This document shows positions 25,890 to 33,355 of a stretch of 57,582 nt of DNA, piece by piece. A program made the translations under genes and the position numbers. This DNA comes from an uncultured Spirochaetia bacterium (GTDB lineage: Bacteria; Spirochaetota; Spirochaetia; Sphaerochaetales; Sphaerochaetaceae). Location: positions 1-57,582 of the forward strand of contig CAJOOY010000022.1 in NCBI GenBank assembly GCA_905236385.1. The letters are read 5' to 3'. The number at the start of each line of letters is the position of its first letter. Positions within the stretch are counted from its first letter, which is position 1. Below the pieces are notes generated by a model that made no database searches, was not told the origin of the DNA, and saw nothing but the letters and a program-made list of their open reading frames with translations.

Positions 25890-26021
25890 TTACTGCGGAG
25901 CTTCTCTCAAGGATGCAGTCAGAAAGGCTTTTGCTTCTTCAAACGCACCGTGTCCCACGCATTCGTATACATTTCCAACTGTATGATCATCGTTACCTGC
26001 GATAATGAGTGTCGGGCAACT
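25890..26021 (-). pseudogene. C-terminal remnant of an alpha/beta-hydrolase-like gene
   Basis: On the minus strand a 43-codon open stretch ends in TAA at 25892-25890. It reads C-P-T-L-I-I-A-G-N-D-D-H-T-V-G, then G-H-G-A-F-E-E-A-K-A-F-L. This resembles the end of an alpha/beta hydrolase: the strand with the acid loop (A-G-N-D-D-H) and the region of the catalytic histidine (G-H-G). There is no start codon and a stop lies just upstream in frame, so it is a broken leftover. It begins about 5 bp after the stop of the AlbA_2 gene, as if that gene replaced the upstream part. Confidence 0.5.
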
Positions 26022-26025
26022 GATT

Positions 26026-27417
26026 TTACTCTTTCACTTTCCAATATCCCGTTTTATTAGATCCAATACGCTCAACAACATCTATTTTTTTAAGTTTTGC
26101 AAGATTGTAATCTATCGATGACTTTGCCATTCCTAATTTGTTCGCTATTTGTGGAATTGAGATATTTGGATTATTTTGCATTTCAGATAAAATTTTCACT
26201 TGTACTTCAGTTTTCTCTCCACTGGTTTTAGTGTCTGACTTATCTCCCGTTTTATCGCTCATAACATTAATCCAATTAAAGGGTATGGTTACGACAATTG
26301 TGTTTTCTCGGAATTCAAAAGCTTTTCTTCCATACTTCCTAATAATTGTGGGTACTCCGCGTCCGGTTTTTTCACTGATATGTAATTGCATAATAATTTC
26401 AGAAAGTTTGGGGTTCACAGGGACAGATTCCCCAGAAAAGAACCCTTCTATTGTCTGCCCCGCAGCAATTGTTCCTCTTGAAAGAATCTCAATGCGGTCA
26501 GAATAAACCGTAAACATCGGCTCGTTTCCTGAAACCCAAAGATTGTGAACAAAAGCATTGATAACAGCTTCACGAAAAGCATCGTTTTCAAAAAGCGGAA
26601 CCTCTTTTCTCTCAACAACCCGATCCCTTTCATCCGCCTGTATAATGTTCAAAACGTCTCCATATCGAAGTACATCATCCAAAGCATAGAGAATACATTG
26701 GTAACCAAATTCGCGAATAGAGTACATATTATCTGCCTTGGACGTCCCTGAAAAAATAGCGACACGAATCGGAAGATGACAATCATCGGACAATAGTTGC
26801 GCCAAGATATTATATTTTCCATCATCCGTAAGAAGTCCTAAATTCTTTTTGAACGTCTTTTCATTCAGCTTTATACCTTTTGCACCATAATATATCATAA
26901 GCTTTTCAAAAGTTAGGTTCTGATACTTTGACTCTGTACTTTCTATGGTTGGAATTCCATTACGGAGAACTGAAAAAAGATAAGCCTCACGCTCCGGGTA
27001 TTTTTCTATTTTTTCTTTGCTGGATACAATCCGTATGAAGCGTATCTTTTTATATGCAGTAGGAACTGTTTTTGCTGCAGGAATTGTCAGGAGGACCACT
27101 CTTTTATTATTAATTATTTCTTCGTCAAAATAAAAGTTGGTATCTGGAGTTAATTGTCTGGCAAGATAATGTTTAAGAGGCTCGTTATTAATTTCTTGGT
27201 CACTATCAAAATCTGTTCCAACAATTTCATGTGTTTCATTGTCAAGGCCCCAAACAAAATAGCCTTCTTTCTTTCCAAATATTGCGGCGCTATTGGATAT
27301 AGAAGATATATATTCTCCCAGTTCGTCTGGCTTGAACCAATTGTGCTTGAACTCAAACCATTCTTTTTCTGTAGGGTATTGTCTTAATTCATTAACTATT
27401 TGCTTTATACGCTCCAT
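26026..27417 (-). CDS. AlbA_2/HATPase_c_4 DNA-binding regulator (RecG-like COG2865)
   Basis: A 463-residue protein of the Schlafen-AlbA_2 type. Residues ~15-130 are the AlbA_2 domain (E-W-F-E-F-K-H-N at the start, G-Y-F-V-W-G-L-D-N). A middle HATPase_c_4-like domain has F-R-E-A-V-I-N-A-F-V-H-N, Y-S-D-R-I-E-I-L-S-R-G and K-T-G-R-G-V-P-T-I. The last ~70 residues are a winged helix-turn-helix (ISIPQIANKLGMAKSSIDYNLAKL). Such proteins are usually annotated as transcriptional regulators or putative ATP-dependent helicases; the mechanism is poorly known. AT-rich composition, solitary position and the hydrolase remnant suggest horizontal acquisition. Six operator-like copies upstream suggest autoregulation. 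Confidence 0.82.
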   Translation of the reverse strand: MERIKQIVNELRQYPTEKEWFEFKHNWFKPDELGEYISSISNSAAIFGKKEGYFVWGLDNETHEIVGTDFDSDQEINNEPLKHYLARQLTPDTNFYFDEEIINNKRVVLLTIPAAKTVPTAYKKIRFIRIVSSKEKIEKYPEREAYLFSVLRNGIPTIESTESKYQNLTFEKLMIYYGAKGIKLNEKTFKKNLGLLTDDGKYNILAQLLSDDCHLPIRVAIFSGTSKADNMYSIREFGYQCILYALDDVLRYGDVLNIIQADERDRVVERKEVPLFENDAFREAVINAFVHNLWVSGNEPMFTVYSDRIEILSRGTIAAGQTIEGFFSGESVPVNPKLSEIIMQLHISEKTGRGVPTIIRKYGRKAFEFRENTIVVTIPFNWINVMSDKTGDKSDTKTSGEKTEVQVKILSEMQNNPNISIPQIANKLGMAKSSIDYNLAKLKKIDVVERIGSNKTGYWKVKE

Positions 27418-27443
27418 TTTCGCCTCTTCTGTTGTGTTAAATC

Positions 27444-27491
27444 TTATCGCCTAATGTATTATATCACATTGGGCGATAAATTGGGCGATAA
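27444..27491 (-). promoter_or_regulatory. Operator cluster A: three GGGCGATAA-type sites over a -10 box
   Basis: One inverted copy TTATCGCCTAA (27444-27454), then two direct copies of TTGGGCGATAA (27469-27479 and 27481-27491) 12 bp apart. Read on the minus strand, TATAAT (27463-27458) lies in the 14-bp spacer between the inverted copies, so a bound protein would cover the promoter of the AlbA_2 gene, whose ATG is about 40 bp on. Confidence 0.72.
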
Positions 27492-27566
27492 TTCTGTTTT
27501 AGTAAAAAATTATTATTTACTGTCTTATATAAACTTATGTGATTATTGTGCAGCTTCAGAACAAAT

Positions 27567-27615
27567 TTATCGCCCAAAGTGTTTTTATCATATTGGGCGA
27601 TAAATTGGGCGATAA
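27567..27615 (-). promoter_or_regulatory. Operator cluster B: second set of three GGGCGATAA-type sites
   Basis: TTATCGCCCAA (27567-27577), then TTGGGCGATAA at 27593-27603 and 27605-27615, again 12 bp apart. The layout repeats cluster A almost exactly, with a 15-bp spacer holding TATGAT on the minus strand. Clusters A and B are 123-124 bp apart centre to centre. Cluster B may also affect the divergent pfkB gene. Confidence 0.72.
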
Positions 27616-27662
27616 ATTTTATTTTTTTCTGCCCCTCAGTGTGAAAAACTGGATTATAACAA

Positions 27663-27691
27663 TTACCCTAGCTGTAATTCTGTGTTAGAAT
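27663..27691 (+). promoter_or_regulatory. -10 box placed for a leaderless pfkB-kinase mRNA
   Basis: TAGAAT (27686-27691) ends 6 nt before the ATG at 27698. The hexamer 17 bp further up is TTACCC (27663-27668), a weak -35. No Shine-Dalgarno is seen. AATTAC/GTAATT (27661-27666, 27674-27679) form a small inverted repeat over the promoter. Confidence 0.45.
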
Positions 27692-27697
27692 GTTTCC

Positions 27698-28714
27698 ATG
27701 AAAAACGAGTCTCCTTTTGTCTATGGGATCGGAAACCCTCTTATAGATGTTATTGTTTCTGTATCTGATCAAGAGCTTAAGGATCTTGGCCTCCATAAAG
27801 GGACCATGAATCTAGTAAACGTTGAAAAGCGCCTTGAGCTTTCTGCTTACATAAAAGAAAACAAGAAACCTTCCTACTCTTGCGGAGGCTCCTGTCCAAA
27901 TACTATTATCACCCTTAGCGCCATGGGCGTAAAAACGGCCCTGGGTGGAAAGGTTGGAAACGACGAATACGGAGATATTTACAGAAAGAACCTTCAGGCT
28001 CTGAACGTTTTGGATAACCTGGGAAAGTCTGAGAATCCTACCGGCTCTTCAATTATCCTGATTACCCCGGACTCAGACAGAACCATGAACACCTTCCTCG
28101 GGGCAAACAGAGACTTTTGCATATCCGACATAGACGAAGAGACTCTAAAAAAGGCAGACTTCTTCCACTTCACAGGCTACATGCTGGACACAAAAAACCA
28201 GACGGAGGCCATCTATAGAGCTATTGAGATAGCCAAGAGCGCCGGAGCCAAGATCTCTTTTGATATAGCTGATCAGTTTGCGGCAGGGAGAAACCGAGAC
28301 GCCTTCCTTGAGATTATCAAATCCAGTTGTGACATAGTCTTTGCAAACAAGGAAGAAGCCAGGATCATGTTTGACAACTACGAGCCCGAACTCTGCTGCA
28401 AGAGCATGGGAAAACTCTGCGAAACCGCCATAGTCAAAAACGGCAAGAAGGGCTCATTTATCTCTTATAGAGGAGAAATTTACAACATTCCGGTGAAAGG
28501 CCCCTCTGTCCCCATAGACACCACAGGCGCCGGAGACACCTACGCAGCAGGCTTCCTTTATGGGCTTTGCAATTCCCTTGACGTGGTTGACAGTGGAACA
28601 ATCGCTTCCATTCTTGCAGGGCAAATCATTAAACAAGTCGGAGCTCAATTCTCCAAGGAAAAAGCCCAAGAGCTTAAAGAGCTCCTTGTTTCCGGAAAGT
28701 GGGAAAAAGAATAA
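27698..28714 (+). CDS. PfkB-family carbohydrate kinase (adenosine kinase-like)
   Basis: A 338-residue ribokinase-fold kinase. The N-terminus has G-I-G-N-P-L-I-D-V-I, then the substrate-lid and G-G-S-C-P-N-T region and the G-K-V-G-N-D-E-Y-G motif. The catalytic signature D-T-T-G-A-G-D-T-Y-A-A-G-F lies near residue 275, with Asp as the base. The pattern is closest to adenosine- or sugar-kinase members of the family; the substrate is not certain. It stands alone on the plus strand between the AlbA_2 gene and the convergent jag operon. It probably has a leaderless message. Confidence 0.87.
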   Translation: MKNESPFVYGIGNPLIDVIVSVSDQELKDLGLHKGTMNLVNVEKRLELSAYIKENKKPSYSCGGSCPNTIITLSAMGVKTALGGKVGNDEYGDIYRKNLQALNVLDNLGKSENPTGSSIILITPDSDRTMNTFLGANRDFCISDIDEETLKKADFFHFTGYMLDTKNQTEAIYRAIEIAKSAGAKISFDIADQFAAGRNRDAFLEIIKSSCDIVFANKEEARIMFDNYEPELCCKSMGKLCETAIVKNGKKGSFISYRGEIYNIPVKGPSVPIDTTGAGDTYAAGFLYGLCNSLDVVDSGTIASILAGQIIKQVGAQFSKEKAQELKELLVSGKWEKE

Positions 28715-28742
28715 AGCCGACTCCTTTTTTTGAAGCCGGCTT
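28702..28742 (-). terminator. Terminator of the rpmH-rnpA-yidC-jag unit
   Basis: On the minus strand an 11-bp stem (AAGCCGGCTTC with GGAGTCGGCTT, two G-U pairs) with a seven-A loop spans 28742-28714 and is followed by a T-rich tail. It ends just after the jag stop and overlaps the end of the convergent pfkB gene, so it may work in both directions. Confidence 0.8.
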
Positions 28743-28759
28743 GTTTGAATCCTAAATAA

Positions 28760-29467
28760 TTATCTATGCTCTCTTGTTGAAATGATTCTGACCTGTTTGA
28801 AAAGGCCTGTGCCTTCACTCTTTGTCTCAATTCCTGTTACGTCATTGAGAGCTGTGTGAACCAGCCTTCTCTCGTACGGATTCATTGGCTCAAGAAGACG
28901 GCTGCGACCAGTCTTTCTTACCTGCTGAGCAATCCTGTAAGCTGAGCGTACAACCTGCTCTTCGTGTCTGACTCTGTAGCCTTCTGAATCAACAATTATC
29001 TTTCTCTCGTTGTCAGTCTTTCCTGCGTAGACATTTGCAAGAACCTGCAGTGCGTCCAGGTTTTTACCCTTTCTGCCAATGATAATATTTGAAGACTCAC
29101 TCTCTATCTCCACGTTCACCTTCCTGCCCTTTCTTGAAGTAACCTTGGCAGTACAGGTGTAACCCATGTGACTTACAACTCCTTCAAGGAAGGAGCAGAC
29201 AGAGGCTTCAAATTCCTCATCAGCCTCAAGAGTCTCCTCCTCTTCCTCTTCTTCATAGGTGTCATCTGCTGTGTCTGAAAAACTATAGTCTTCAGGTTCT
29301 TCAGTTGAGTCTACGTGAACACGGATCTTTACATTTTCTCTCTTAAAGAGGCCACGCTTGCCGTTATCTATTACTTCAACATCAAAGTCTTCTCTCTCAA
29401 TGTGAAGCTCTTCTATAGCCATTTTGATGGCTTCCTGTTCTGTTTTTCCTTCAAATTCTCTGGTCAT
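28760..29467 (-). CDS. jag: Jag/KhpB RNA-binding protein
   Basis: A 235-residue protein of the Jag (SpoIIIJ-associated, KhpB) family. Jag-N domain at residues 1-50 (EFEGKTEQEAIKMAIEEL), an acidic linker with a run of Glu at ~80-95, a KH domain (I-I-I-G-R-K-G-K-N-L-D-A-L-Q near 140) and a C-terminal R3H domain with R-R-L-V-H-T-A-L. Jag proteins bind RNA and affect envelope growth in other bacteria. Its ATG overlaps the yidC stop by 4 bp, the usual arrangement. Confidence 0.95.
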   Translation of the reverse strand: MTREFEGKTEQEAIKMAIEELHIEREDFDVEVIDNGKRGLFKRENVKIRVHVDSTEEPEDYSFSDTADDTYEEEEEEETLEADEEFEASVCSFLEGVVSHMGYTCTAKVTSRKGRKVNVEIESESSNIIIGRKGKNLDALQVLANVYAGKTDNERKIIVDSEGYRVRHEEQVVRSAYRIAQQVRKTGRSRLLEPMNPYERRLVHTALNDVTGIETKSEGTGLFKQVRIISTREHR

Positions 29468-31281
29468 TTTTTACCCTTCTTGTTGTTGTTTGCGGCTGCT
29501 TCTAGAGCCTTCAGCTTCTCCTGATATTTCAGGACTGCTTTTGACTCCTTCTTTGGTTTGGCAGCTTCTTTCTTAAGTCCGTCCTTGAAGACCTTACTGT
29601 TTGTGTAAACCTGCTGGAGGATAGAAAGAGCGTTCTGTACTGTCCAGTAAAGGAGAAGTCCGGAAGGTGCAGAGTAAAGTATGAAGAAGAACATGATAGG
29701 CATACCCCAAGTCATGAACCACATGGTTGATTTCTGTGAACCTGCAGCAGCATTGTTGTTTGAAGCCTGTGTGTACTTCATGGAGAAAATCATACTTACT
29801 GTGTAGATAATCGGCAGCAGGTGAATTTCATTTCCAAGAAGAGGAATATTGAAGCTCAGTGTTGCAATTGTCTCAGGAACTGAGAGGTCTGTAATCCAAC
29901 CAGGAATGAACATGGCGCCTCTAAGCTCAAAGTGCTTGTTCAACAGGCCATAGAAGGCAATGAGGATTGGGAACTGGAGCAGCATGGGCAGACAACCGCC
30001 GAGGGTGCTAACTCCATTTTCCTTGTAGAGAGCCTGAAGCTCCATGTTCTGCTTCTGAGGATTATCCGGATACTTTTTCTTAATCTCTTCTATCTGTGGA
30101 GAAAGGGTCTGCATCTTGGCTGTAGAGGCCATACTCTTCTTGTTGAGAGGCCACAGAAGAATCTTGAGAATAAGTGTTACGAGGATAATTCCAACGCCGT
30201 AGTTAGGAACAATCTTGTACAGAAGCTGGAGCAAGGCCTTGAGTATGTTTTCAAGCCAGGAGAGCATGGAACCGCTTTCCATGGCATCATCAAGATTGAG
30301 GCCTCTGATTCCCCAAGCGTTATCTGTTCCGCTGTAGTAGCTTCCAAGGTAGGCTTTAAGCTGTGGTCCACAGTAGTAGTAGAACTCCATGGCCTCAGTC
30401 TCTTCAGACGGAACTGAAACAAAGAATCCGTTTGTCTGATAGATGTCTCCGGTTCCCTGATAGGCCTGATAGAGATAGGAAACGTCCTGATTAACAGGAG
30501 AAACAATGGCTGTGAAGTACTTACTTGTGAGGCTGAACCACTTAAAGTCCTGTGTTGAATAGAACTTGTTGTTACTCAGTTTTACAGTGCTTCTAGCAAT
30601 CTTTCCGTTTGACTTGATCAAGCCGGCGTAAAGACGTCTGTAGTCATAGTTGTTGTTTTTAAGAATGCCGAAAGCGGGTCCTACCTGTGGCTCGTAGCCA
30701 AGAGTTAAGGAATAATCAGCTTCGGTGAGTTCAGCACCGACTGCGTCTACTGTTACCTTAAACAGGTACTCCCCCTCTTTGAAGAGGAATGTTTTGACAA
30801 GAGTGAAGAGTTCTCCGTTTTCCTTCCTGTAGTCCTTTGAGAACTTTACGCTGATTCCTTCTGAACTCTTTTCAACGCTGTAGCTGAAGTTATCAAGAAC
30901 AGGATCTTCAATATCACTTCCCCAGTAGAGAAGAAATGCATTGTGATCATTCTCACCTTTGAAGACCACATCTGCCAGATCTCCGTTTGCATCGTTATAA
31001 TTCTTCATTTTAATTGAAGAAATGGATGCTCCCTTTGTATCAAAATCAACTGAAAGATAGTCTGTTTCTACAGTAAATGATTCCCGGGTTTCTGAATAGG
31101 AAACTGGTTGATAAACAGAGGATAGAGGCTTTTCTTCCACTACCTCTTCTACTACTACTTCTAAGGCCTCTTCACTTGTGGCGTCGGAAGAATTAGAAGA
31201 AGTAATAAGCTGCTGAATAAAGACAAATGCAAAAACAACGACTACTGTTATTACAAATATCCATATGGTTTTCTTTTCCAT
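29464..31281 (-). CDS. yidC: Membrane protein insertase YidC
   Basis: A 605-residue inner-membrane insertase with one N-terminal membrane helix (residues ~6-26), a large periplasmic beta domain (~60-340) as in diderm bacteria, then five C-terminal membrane segments. The conserved core has I-L-L-W-P-L-N-K-K-S, the cytoplasmic hairpin M-Q-T-L-S-P-Q-I-E-E-I-K-K-K-Y-P-D-N-P and the N-G-V-S-T-L-G-G-C-L-P segment. A basic tail follows. GGAG lies 8 nt before the ATG. It lies between rnpA and jag as in many genomes. Confidence 0.97.
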   Translation of the reverse strand: MEKKTIWIFVITVVVVFAFVFIQQLITSSNSSDATSEEALEVVVEEVVEEKPLSSVYQPVSYSETRESFTVETDYLSVDFDTKGASISSIKMKNYNDANGDLADVVFKGENDHNAFLLYWGSDIEDPVLDNFSYSVEKSSEGISVKFSKDYRKENGELFTLVKTFLFKEGEYLFKVTVDAVGAELTEADYSLTLGYEPQVGPAFGILKNNNYDYRRLYAGLIKSNGKIARSTVKLSNNKFYSTQDFKWFSLTSKYFTAIVSPVNQDVSYLYQAYQGTGDIYQTNGFFVSVPSEETEAMEFYYYCGPQLKAYLGSYYSGTDNAWGIRGLNLDDAMESGSMLSWLENILKALLQLLYKIVPNYGVGIILVTLILKILLWPLNKKSMASTAKMQTLSPQIEEIKKKYPDNPQKQNMELQALYKENGVSTLGGCLPMLLQFPILIAFYGLLNKHFELRGAMFIPGWITDLSVPETIATLSFNIPLLGNEIHLLPIIYTVSMIFSMKYTQASNNNAAAGSQKSTMWFMTWGMPIMFFFILYSAPSGLLLYWTVQNALSILQQVYTNSKVFKDGLKKEAAKPKKESKAVLKYQEKLKALEAAANNNKKGKK

Positions 31282-31343
31282 AACGGCTTCTCCGCAGTTT
31301 TTGTATGTGAAGACGGAACTTTGTCCTTAAAATAAAAAAAGCG

Positions 31344-31691
31344 TCATCCCCTAAGGGACCCGCTTCTATTGAGTAAATCTATTAGAATTTCTTCTTTCTT
31401 TATGTAGGACAAATCTGAATCCGTGTACACAATGAATGCACAATCCAGCCCTGGAAGAATCTTTTCCTGATTAAGACGCCAGATCTCTTTTATCTGCCGT
31501 CTTATTTTATTTCTTCTGACTGAATTTCCAAAGTGTCTGACAGGTATGACTATAAGTCTGCTATACGGTAAAGAATTCTCCCTTACCAACAACTTAAAGC
31601 AGGAAGAAGAGTATTTCTTTCCTGCTTTAAATAGACTGTCTATATCTGTCTTTGATCTGATTATCTGTTTCTTAGTAAGGCTTTTTCTCAT
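31344..31691 (-). CDS. rnpA: Ribonuclease P protein component
   Basis: A 115-residue protein subunit of RNase P, which matures the 5' ends of tRNAs. It has the family pattern: [18 protein letters not shown] at the N-terminus, a strand segment, and the RNR-type helix [18 protein letters not shown] chose the ATG at 31691, which lies inside the end of rpmH (20-nt overlap, different frame). An in-frame start at 31781 would add 30 residues encoded across rpmH, as reported for Thermus; I think that less likely because the added stretch is not rnpA-like. No separate ribosome site is clear, so it may rely on coupling to rpmH. Confidence 0.92.
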   Translation of the reverse strand: MRKSLTKKQIIRSKTDIDSLFKAGKKYSSSCFKLLVRENSLPYSRLIVIPVRHFGNSVRRNKIRRQIKEIWRLNQEKILPGLDCAFIVYTDSDLSYIKKEEILIDLLNRSGSLRG

Positions 31692-31839
31692 CAGAAACTG
31701 TGAGACTGTGTCTGCCCTTTGCTCTTCTTCTAGCAAGAACAAGACGGCCGCCCTTTGTTGCCATGCGGGCTCTGAAACCAAACTTTCTGTTTCTCTTTAC
31801 TTTACTTGGCTGATAGGTTCTTTTGCCTTTGTAACTCAT
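31672..31839 (-). CDS. rpmH: 50S ribosomal protein L34
   Basis: A 55-codon gene. It encodes L34: [16 protein letters not shown], then [13 protein letters not shown] and a basic R-R-R-A-K-G-R-H stretch. The usual protein starts directly with M-K-R-T-Y-Q; here five residues precede K-R-T. A few extra residues (S-D-E-K-K-P-Y) also extend the C-terminus, encoded in the overlap with rnpA. GGAG lies about 10 nt before the ATG. Confidence 0.95.
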   Translation of the reverse strand: MSYKGKRTYQPSKVKRNRKFGFRARMATKGGRLVLARRRAKGRHSLTVSDEKKPY

Positions 31840-31947
31840 AACGGGTTATCTCCATTTTTATCGCATAATTGCGGGATTTTATTTGTCAGTGCTTTTTAAA
31901 GCGCGGTAAAAAATGAGTATATAGTTCAAGTGAACTTTGGTCAAGAT

Positions 31948-32271
31948 TCAGCAAATTCTGACCCTAATTTTAGTTATCTCCAAATCCGGAAAGACAGAAG
32001 AGGCCTTTTTTATGAGCTCTCTTGAGTTCATTCTGAGGGTTGTAGCGTGGGCTGGATGGTGACACTTTATATAAAGAATACCCTTTGAAACCTTCTCACA
32101 CTCACTAATGGAACCAAGAGTCTCTCCGGCTATTACCTTCCAAGTTATCTTAATCTGGCTTTCAGAAGACTCAAGCTCTATCCTGTGTCTCTTCAGTACC
32201 TGATCAAAATAGGCCTTACTCTGTATAGGGTCTTCTGGAGCTATGCGTGTGTAATTATCTTTGGCTTTCAA
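31948..32271 (-). CDS. DUF721 / DciA-like protein
   Basis: About 107 residues. It has the DUF721 pattern: W-K-V-I-A-G-E-T-L-G-S-I-S-E-C, then L-Y-I-K-C-H-H-P-A-H-A-T-T-L and a C-terminal basic strand. DUF721 includes DciA, the replicative-helicase loader or operator of bacteria lacking DnaC/DnaI. Its position directly after recF, as in other spirochaetes, fits a replication role. I chose the TTG at 32271 because GGAGG lies 8 nt upstream; a TTG at 32277 is too close. It overlaps the recF end by 17 bp. It is followed by a 108-bp gap holding the rpmH promoter region. Confidence 0.8.
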   Translation of the reverse strand: MKAKDNYTRIAPEDPIQSKAYFDQVLKRHRIELESSESQIKITWKVIAGETLGSISECEKVSKGILYIKCHHPAHATTLRMNSRELIKKASSVFPDLEITKIRVRIC

Positions 32272-33352
32272 TCTCAAACCCTCCGTCTTTTACATTATAA
32301 ATCTTTGTGTCAGAAAGACCTATCATGTCTTCAAAATATTTTTCTTCAGGTAGAAATGTAAAGAATGCCTGACTGTAATTGCCAAGGGCCTCAAGGTATC
32401 TTGCCCTTTTTGTGGAGTCCAGCTCAAGGAGAACATCGTCAATAAGAAAAACCGGGTCCTGACCTGTCTTTTTTCTGTAGAACTCTGCCTGGGCCGAGCG
32501 GAGAACGAGGGAAGCAAGCCTCATCTGTCCGGTAGATGCCGTATTTGCAAAAAGACCAATTTCATCAGTAATCAGAAATTTATCCCTGTGCGGACCACCG
32601 GTTGTGGTGTTCATCTTTATATCTGTCTCTCTCTGGTTTATAAGTCTCTCCTCAATATCAGATGCGCTCATGTTTTCATCCCAGGAGGGTCTGTATTCTA
32701 TTTTTATGTTGCTTTCTCTTCCGCTGACCTTGCTGTAAAAGGGCGGAAAAATTTCAACAAACTCGTCACAAACCTGTCTTCTTTTTTTGATGATTGGGAT
32801 GGCTGCATTTGCCAAAGAAGTATCATAAACATCTATGAGATTAAGCCTTCTCTCTTTGATAACTGTATTTCTTTGCCTGAGGATTCTGTTGTACTTTCTG
32901 AGGTCTTCGAAGAACACCGGGTCATACATTGACATAGTCTGGTTAAAGAACTTTCTTCTGTTTTCGGGCTCGCCTCTCACAATCTCTATGTCATCATGTG
33001 TGAACACAATGCAAGGTATGTTGTAAATAAGTTCTTTCCTGTCATGTATTTGTTTTCCGTCAACAATGATAGTTTTCTCATTTCCGTACAAATCTACTTC
33101 TGTCATGCGCGGAAGGTTATTTCTGTCAGAAAAGAATGAACGCAGTGAAAAGTAAGAGCTATCTGTTTTCAGGGCTTCTCTTATGTTTTGAGTTCTAAAA
33201 GAAGCCCCGTAGCAGAGAATATAGATAGCTTCAAGCAGATTTGTCTTTCCCTGTCCGTTTTCACCTTTGAGAATAATCTGCTTTGAAGAGACGTCTATCT
33301 TCCCGTCTTTGAGATTTCTAAATCCAGAGTAAACCAGAGTCCTGATGAGCAT
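32255..33352 (-). CDS. recF: DNA replication and repair protein RecF
   Basis: A 365-residue SMC-like ATPase that helps load RecA at gaps. Walker A is L-K-G-E-N-G-Q-G-K-T-N (residues ~29-39), the signature region is T-S-T-G-Q-M-R-L-A-S-L, and Walker B is P-V-F-L-I-D-D-V-L-L-E-L-D. Length is typical. The ATG at 33352 comes 3 nt after the dnaN stop, so the two genes are coupled, and the 3' end overlaps the DUF721 gene. Confidence 0.97.
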   Translation of the reverse strand: MLIRTLVYSGFRNLKDGKIDVSSKQIILKGENGQGKTNLLEAIYILCYGASFRTQNIREALKTDSSYFSLRSFFSDRNNLPRMTEVDLYGNEKTIIVDGKQIHDRKELIYNIPCIVFTHDDIEIVRGEPENRRKFFNQTMSMYDPVFFEDLRKYNRILRQRNTVIKERRLNLIDVYDTSLANAAIPIIKKRRQVCDEFVEIFPPFYSKVSGRESNIKIEYRPSWDENMSASDIEERLINQRETDIKMNTTTGGPHRDKFLITDEIGLFANTASTGQMRLASLVLRSAQAEFYRKKTGQDPVFLIDDVLLELDSTKRARYLEALGNYSQAFFTFLPEEKYFEDMIGLSDTKIYNVKDGGFEIESQR

Positions 33353-33355
33353 TTG

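Noticed and set aside
25785-26060. 91-codon plus-strand open frame in the AT-rich gap
   Set aside because: No ribosome site or family match, and it is antisense to the hydrolase remnant, which explains its open length.
27444-27615. Possible CRISPR or IS-end repeats
   Set aside because: Copies are only 11 bp, partly inverted, with no spacers of constant length, no cas genes and no transposase nearby; operators fit better.
31692-31781. N-terminal extension of rnpA across rpmH
   Set aside because: The added 30 residues are the out-of-frame reading of rpmH and show no RnpA similarity; the internal ATG fits family length.
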